In this document: in pieces, positions 5,999-8,806 of the stretch
Numbering within the stretch: position 1 is the first letter of the stretch
Layout of the letters: every line of letters begins with the position of its first letter
Assembly (NCBI GenBank): GCA_001920085.1
Contig: MNJC01000022.1
Location: 1 to 8,806 of the forward strand
Source of the DNA: Actinobacteria bacterium 13_1_20CM_4_69_9
GTDB lineage: Bacteria > Actinomycetota > Thermoleophilia > Gaiellales > Gaiellaceae
Direction: 5' to 3'
DNA: 8,806 bases
The notes under the pieces: generated by a model
Told to the model about the DNA's origin: nothing
Databases searched by the model: none
Seen by the model: the letters and a program-made list of their open reading frames with translations, nothing else
Made by a program: the position numbers and the translations under genes

Positions 5999-6880
5999 TT
6001 GTCCTCGTACACGTCTTCGACGAAGCGCGACAGCTCCTGCGCCGCGCCGCGCACGGAGCGAATCGCCTTCTCGTAGTCCATGCGGACGGGCCCGAGCAGG
6101 CCGACGGAGCCGAGGGCGCGGTTCGTGAGGCCGTACGTCGCGCCGACGAGGGCCGCCTCCTGCAGCGCCGGATGGTCGAGCTCTCCGCCGACGCGGACCC
6201 AGGTGCGCAGCGGGTTGAGCGCCTCGCCCAGCAGCTCGAGGAGCGCCGCGCGTCGCTCGAGCGTGATCAGGACGTGCCGGTAGAGGTCGAGCTCGTCGTT
6301 GCGCGCGCTTTCGAGCAGCTCGGGGGCCCCGCCGAGGTACAGCCGCTGCTCCGGCTGCATCACGTCGGTGAACGCCGGCCTGATCGCAGCGAGGAAGCGC
6401 CGCTCGGCGACGGAGAGGCTTGGGTCCTCCAGCGCGCGCCGCACGGCGTTCGTCCCGAGCCGGAGGCCGGCGAGCCGCTCGTTCAAGTACTCGCGCGCCC
6501 AGTTCGCAAGCCCGCGTCGCGCGCGACAGCACCTCGCTCGTCGCCTCGAGCGCGGAGTCGATCTCCCGACGGAGCTCCGACAGGTCGAGCGGGAACGCGT
6601 CCGGCCGTTGCTCCTGCCGCGCCAGCAGCTCGTCCGCGTGGAGGCGGTATGCGAGCTCGGTCGGGACGCGCCCGGCCGAGGTGTGCGGATGGGTCAGGAG
6701 CCCGCGTGCCTCGAGCTCCGCGAGCTCGGTACGGACGGTCGACGGGGAAACCTTCAGACCCGCGCGCTCGACGAGATAGCGCGACCCGACCGGCTGGCCG
6801 GTCGCGATGTATTCCTCGACGACGCGTCCGAGGATCTCTCGTTGCCGGGGAGTCAGCCCCGCTGCGGGATCACTTGCCAT
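5995..6880 (-). pseudogene. hrcA: Heat-inducible repressor HrcA, frameshifted with internal deletion
   Basis: HrcA represses chaperone operons by binding the CIRCE inverted repeat. Two parts in different frames are seen. Part 1, from ATG at 6880 to about 6512 (123 residues), has the winged helix DNA-binding domain: LTPRQREILGRVVEEYIATG (9-28), VSPSTVRTELAELEARGLL (44-62), HPHTSAGRVPT (64-74), then REIDSALEATSEVLSRATR. Part 2, shifted by one base, from about 6513 to 5998 (172 residues), starts GLANWAREYLNERLAGL and ends GLLGPVRMDYEKAIRSVRG and FVEDVYEDN, the family C-terminus. The HrcA segment between them (roughly 50 residues, from the end of the linker helix to the first strands of the GAF-like domain) is absent, so total coding is 295 residues against about 340. 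The deletion length is not a multiple of three. The product as read would lack dimerisation and effector domains. The start has no clear ribosome binding site. An assembly error cannot be excluded. Confidence 0.87.
6002..6006 (-). promoter_or_regulatory. Shine-Dalgarno sequence for dnaJ
   Basis: GAGGA on the minus strand, within the last codons of hrcA, 3 bases before the CTG at 5998. The spacing is short, so initiation here may rely mainly on coupling to ribosomes that finish at the overlapping hrcA stop. Confidence 0.5.
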
Positions 6881-6891
6881 TTGCAGCCAGT

Positions 6892-7998
6892 TTAGGCCAG
6901 GAGGTCCGCCGTCACGCCGCCGCCGAGCATGCGTCCGCGCGGCGTCAGCGCCAGCGTGCGCCCATTGCGATCGACCAGTCCGAGGCGTTGCAGCCGGTCG
7001 AGTGCACGGCCGTCGAGCACGTCGCCGAGCCCGTCGACGAGCAGCGGCTCGTCGAGCCGGAGCCCGAGCATCACACGCTCGCGCTGCCGCACGTCGAGCG
7101 GAAGCGGCTCGAGCTCGCGCTCCGGGCGGCGGCCTGCGACGAGCGCCGAGACATACGCCGGAAGTCGAGGCGTGTTCCGCCAGCGGCAACCTTCGATTGT
7201 CGAAACCGCGCCGATCCCGAGCCCGAGATAATCGCGGCCGAGCCAGTAGGCCAGGTTGTGGCCCGCACGAAGGTCGCGACCGTCTGGGCGGTCGGGCGTC
7301 CGACAGAAGTTCGCGGTCTCGTACCAGCGGTACCCGGCCGACGTCAGGCGGTCGACGACGATTTCGAAGTACGACTCCATCGCGTCGGCCTGACGTGCCA
7401 GCTCCTCCCCGTGGGCATGGGTGAAGCGCGTTCCCGGCTTTGCCTCGAGCTCGTAGCAGGACAGGTGCTCCGGTCCGAGCTCCAGCGCATCACCGAGATC
7501 GGCCTCGAGGTCGGAGGGGCTCTGGCCGGGGATCCCGTAGATGAGATCGAACGATATGTTGTCAAATCCGGCATCACGGAGATGGTAGAAGGCGCGCCGG
7601 ACGGTGTCCGGCTGGGCAACACGCTCGAGCACGGAGAGCAAGTGCGGACGGAAGCTCTGCACACCCAGCGACACGCGGTTCACGCCGAGCCGGCGCAACC
7701 TGCGCGCGAGCTCCTGCGTCACCGTCTCGGGATTCGCCTCGACGGTAATTTCGGCGGCGGGCGGCAGCGCCTGCAGCAGGCGCTCGAGCGCCGACGCCTC
7801 GGTGAACGTCGGCGTGCCTCCACCGAGGAACATCGTCTCCAGCTCGGGTGCGAGCCGGTCGCGCTCGAGGGCGAGCTCCCGCAGCAGCGCGTCGACGTAC
7901 GCCGCGTGCTGCCCGGTGCGTCCGACGACGGTGACGAAGTCGCAGTAGCCGCAGCGGTGCGCGCAGAACGGCAGGTGGACGTACAGATGGCGCGTCAC
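6892..7998 (-). CDS. hemW: HemW, heme chaperone-like radical SAM protein
   Basis: Radical SAM protein of the HemN/HemW family; HemW binds heme and is thought to insert it into respiratory enzymes, and does not make heme. In 368 residues: the cluster motif Cys12-x3-Cys16-x2-Cys19 in PFCAHRCGYCDF, GGGTP (59-63), EANPE (about 88-92), GVQSF, DLIYGIPGQ, and HNLAYWLGRDYLGLGIGA typical of the family. The C-terminal HemN_C domain occupies roughly the last 80 residues. After the third cysteine comes Asp-Phe, where true coproporphyrinogen dehydrogenases have a fourth cysteine (CxC), so HemW is preferred over HemN. GTG at 7998 overlaps the lepA stop as GTGA and has a strong GGGGAG 5 bases upstream (8009-8004). 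lepA-hemW-hrcA is a known neighbourhood. The stop TAA lies 11 bases before the hrcA ATG. Confidence 0.95.
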   Translation of the reverse strand: MTRHLYVHLPFCAHRCGYCDFVTVVGRTGQHAAYVDALLRELALERDRLAPELETMFLGGGTPTFTEASALERLLQALPPAAEITVEANPETVTQELARRLRRLGVNRVSLGVQSFRPHLLSVLERVAQPDTVRRAFYHLRDAGFDNISFDLIYGIPGQSPSDLEADLGDALELGPEHLSCYELEAKPGTRFTHAHGEELARQADAMESYFEIVVDRLTSAGYRWYETANFCRTPDRPDGRDLRAGHNLAYWLGRDYLGLGIGAVSTIEGCRWRNTPRLPAYVSALVAGRRPERELEPLPLDVRQRERVMLGLRLDEPLLVDGLGDVLDGRALDRLQRLGLVDRNGRTLALTPRGRMLGGGVTADLLA

Positions 7999-8806
7999 TT
8001 CCGCTCCCCGTCCAGGTTGAGCACGGCGAGGAAGGCCTCCTGCGGCACCTCGACCATGCCGACCTGCTTCATCCGCTTCTTGCCGGCCTTCTGCTGCTCG
8101 AGGAGCTTGCGCTTACGCGTGATGTCGCCGCCGTAGCATTTCGCGAGCACGTCCTTCCGCCGCGCCTTCACTGTCTCACGTGCGATCACCCGCGAGCCGA
8201 TCGCCGCCTGGATCGCAACGTCGAACTGCTGGCGCGGGATCTCCTTCTGCAGGCGCTCGACGAGCGCGCGGCCGCGGTCGTAGGCCGAGTCGCGATGGAT
8301 GATCAGCGACAGCGCGTCGACCGGCTCGCCGCCGACGAGCACGTCGACGCGCACGAGCTTCCCGGACCGGAACCCGATCACGTCGTAGTCGAAGCTCGCG
8401 TAGCCGCGCGTCCGCGACTTCAGCTGGTCGTAGTAGTCGAGGACGATCTCGGAGAGCGGCAGCTCGTAGGTGAGGTGCACGCGCTCCTCCGACAGGTACT
8501 CGAGGTGGTCGAAGCGGCCGCGGCGGTCGTTGTTGAGCTCCATGACGGTCCCGACGAATTCCTTGGGGACGATGATCGAGGCCTTGATGTACGGCTCCTC
8601 GACCTCTTCGAGCTCGTTCGGCATGTCGGCGGGGGTGTGCACCTCCACCCAGTCGCCGTGCGGGGGCTTCACGCGGTAGGCGACGTTCGGCGCGGTCACG
8701 AGGAGGTCGAGATCGAACTCGCGCTCGAGCCGCTCGCGGACGATCTCCATGTGCAGCAGGCCGAGGAACCCGCAGCGAAACCCGAATCCGAGCGCCTGCG
8801 ACGTCT
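7995..8806 (-). CDS. lepA: Elongation factor 4 (LepA), partial (N-terminus beyond window)
   Basis: Translational GTPase that acts on stalled or initiating ribosomes. Only the C-terminal 269 residues are present; the GTPase and domain II lie beyond base 8806. The first residues read ALGFGFRCGFLGLLHMEIV, the start of the EF-G domain III/IV-like section, followed by an EF-G domain V-like fold. The LepA-specific C-terminal domain is unmistakable: IPRQQFDVAIQAAIGSRVIA, then CYGGDITRKRKLLEQQKAGK and KQVGMVEVPQEAFLAVL near the end. This region lines the decoding centre and A-site tRNA. An ATG at 8750 lies inside the protein and is not the start. The stop TGA at 7997-7995 overlaps the hemW GTG by 4 bases. 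Confidence 0.97.
   Translation of the reverse strand, partial: TSQALGFGFRCGFLGLLHMEIVRERLEREFDLDLLVTAPNVAYRVKPPHGDWVEVHTPADMPNELEEVEEPYIKASIIVPKEFVGTVMELNNDRRGRFDHLEYLSEERVHLTYELPLSEIVLDYYDQLKSRTRGYASFDYDVIGFRSGKLVRVDVLVGGEPVDALSLIIHRDSAYDRGRALVERLQKEIPRQQFDVAIQAAIGSRVIARETVKARRKDVLAKCYGGDITRKRKLLEQQKAGKKRMKQVGMVEVPQEAFLAVLNLDGERK
8004..8009 (-). promoter_or_regulatory. Shine-Dalgarno sequence for hemW
   Basis: GGGGAG on the minus strand, 5 bases before the GTG start at 7998, within the last codons of lepA. It supports the GTG start that overlaps the lepA stop. Confidence 0.65.

Larger units (their letters stand above)
1..8806 (-). other. Single co-oriented gene run, probable long operon
   Basis: Twelve genes in the same direction, lepA to cdd. 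Junctions, in order of transcription: GTGA overlap, 11-base gap, CTGA overlap, CTGA overlap (if prmA starts at 4886), 12-base gap, 8-base overlap, ATGA overlap, CTGA overlap, 5-base gap, ATGA overlap, GTGA overlap. No space exists for an ordinary internal promoter or terminator outside coding sequence, so translation coupling is likely throughout. I saw no CIRCE-like inverted repeat (TTAGCACTC with a 9-base spacer and GAGTGCTAA) before hrcA. A promoter may lie upstream of lepA, outside the window. Confidence 0.75.

Noticed and set aside
5995..6880. Programmed ribosomal frameshift in hrcA
   Set aside because: I see no convincing slippery heptamer at the junction, and a frameshift alone would not explain the roughly 50 missing family residues; a deletion is simpler.
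6881..6891. CIRCE operator in front of hrcA
   Set aside because: Only 11 bases separate hemW and hrcA, and the inverted repeat is not seen there or in the adjoining coding ends.
6172..8136. Long plus-strand open frame (654 codons) opposite hrcA, hemW and lepA
   Set aside because: Shadow of coding sequence on the other strand; arginine-rich with no motif.

Overview
The window is a single, tightly packed run of twelve genes, all on the minus strand and transcribed from position 8806 towards 1. Reading in that direction: lepA (C-terminal half only), hemW, hrcA (broken), dnaJ, prmA, mtaB, a HIT-family gene, yqeY, phoH, ybeY (internally shortened), a DgkA-PAP2 fusion, and cdd (cut by the window edge). 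The largest gap between genes is about 12 bases. Seven of the eleven junctions are 4-base overlaps of the NTGA type and one more is an 8-base overlap. I see no promoter, terminator, RNA gene, mobile element or CRISPR array, and no stretch over 300 bases without a gene.

The DNA is GC-rich (roughly two thirds G+C by eye), with strong G/C third positions that leave long meaningless open frames on the plus strand. The order lepA-hemW-hrcA-dnaJ fits Actinomycetota, while prmA-mtaB and yqeY-phoH-ybeY-dgk-cdd resemble the conserved block of Gram-positive bacteria. I infer a deep-branching actinobacterium, perhaps Thermoleophilia, but the sequence does not prove the class.

The genes are housekeeping functions centred on translation and protein quality: a ribosomal elongation factor (LepA), ribosomal protein L11 methylation (PrmA), tRNA thiomethylation (MtaB), rRNA maturation (YbeY, PhoH), protein folding and its heat-shock repressor (DnaJ, HrcA), heme delivery (HemW), lipid-carrier recycling (DgkA-PAP2) and pyrimidine salvage (Cdd). 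The run probably belongs to one long transcription unit continuing beyond both window edges.

Three things are out of the ordinary. First, four genes (dnaJ, prmA, HIT, phoH) have no usable ATG, GTG or TTG at the position where the conserved protein should begin. Each has a CTG there instead, in three cases as a CTGA stop-start overlap, and two of these CTGs lie behind a strong Shine-Dalgarno sequence. Second, hrcA has lost roughly 50 codons from its middle together with its reading frame, which puts its DNA-binding domain into the same open frame as dnaJ. Third, ybeY lacks about 45 to 50 internal codons in frame, including the region of a conserved arginine, although its histidine metal site is intact. 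Two deletions of similar size 5 kb apart could be real gene decay or an assembly artefact. I found no clearly new multi-gene system.
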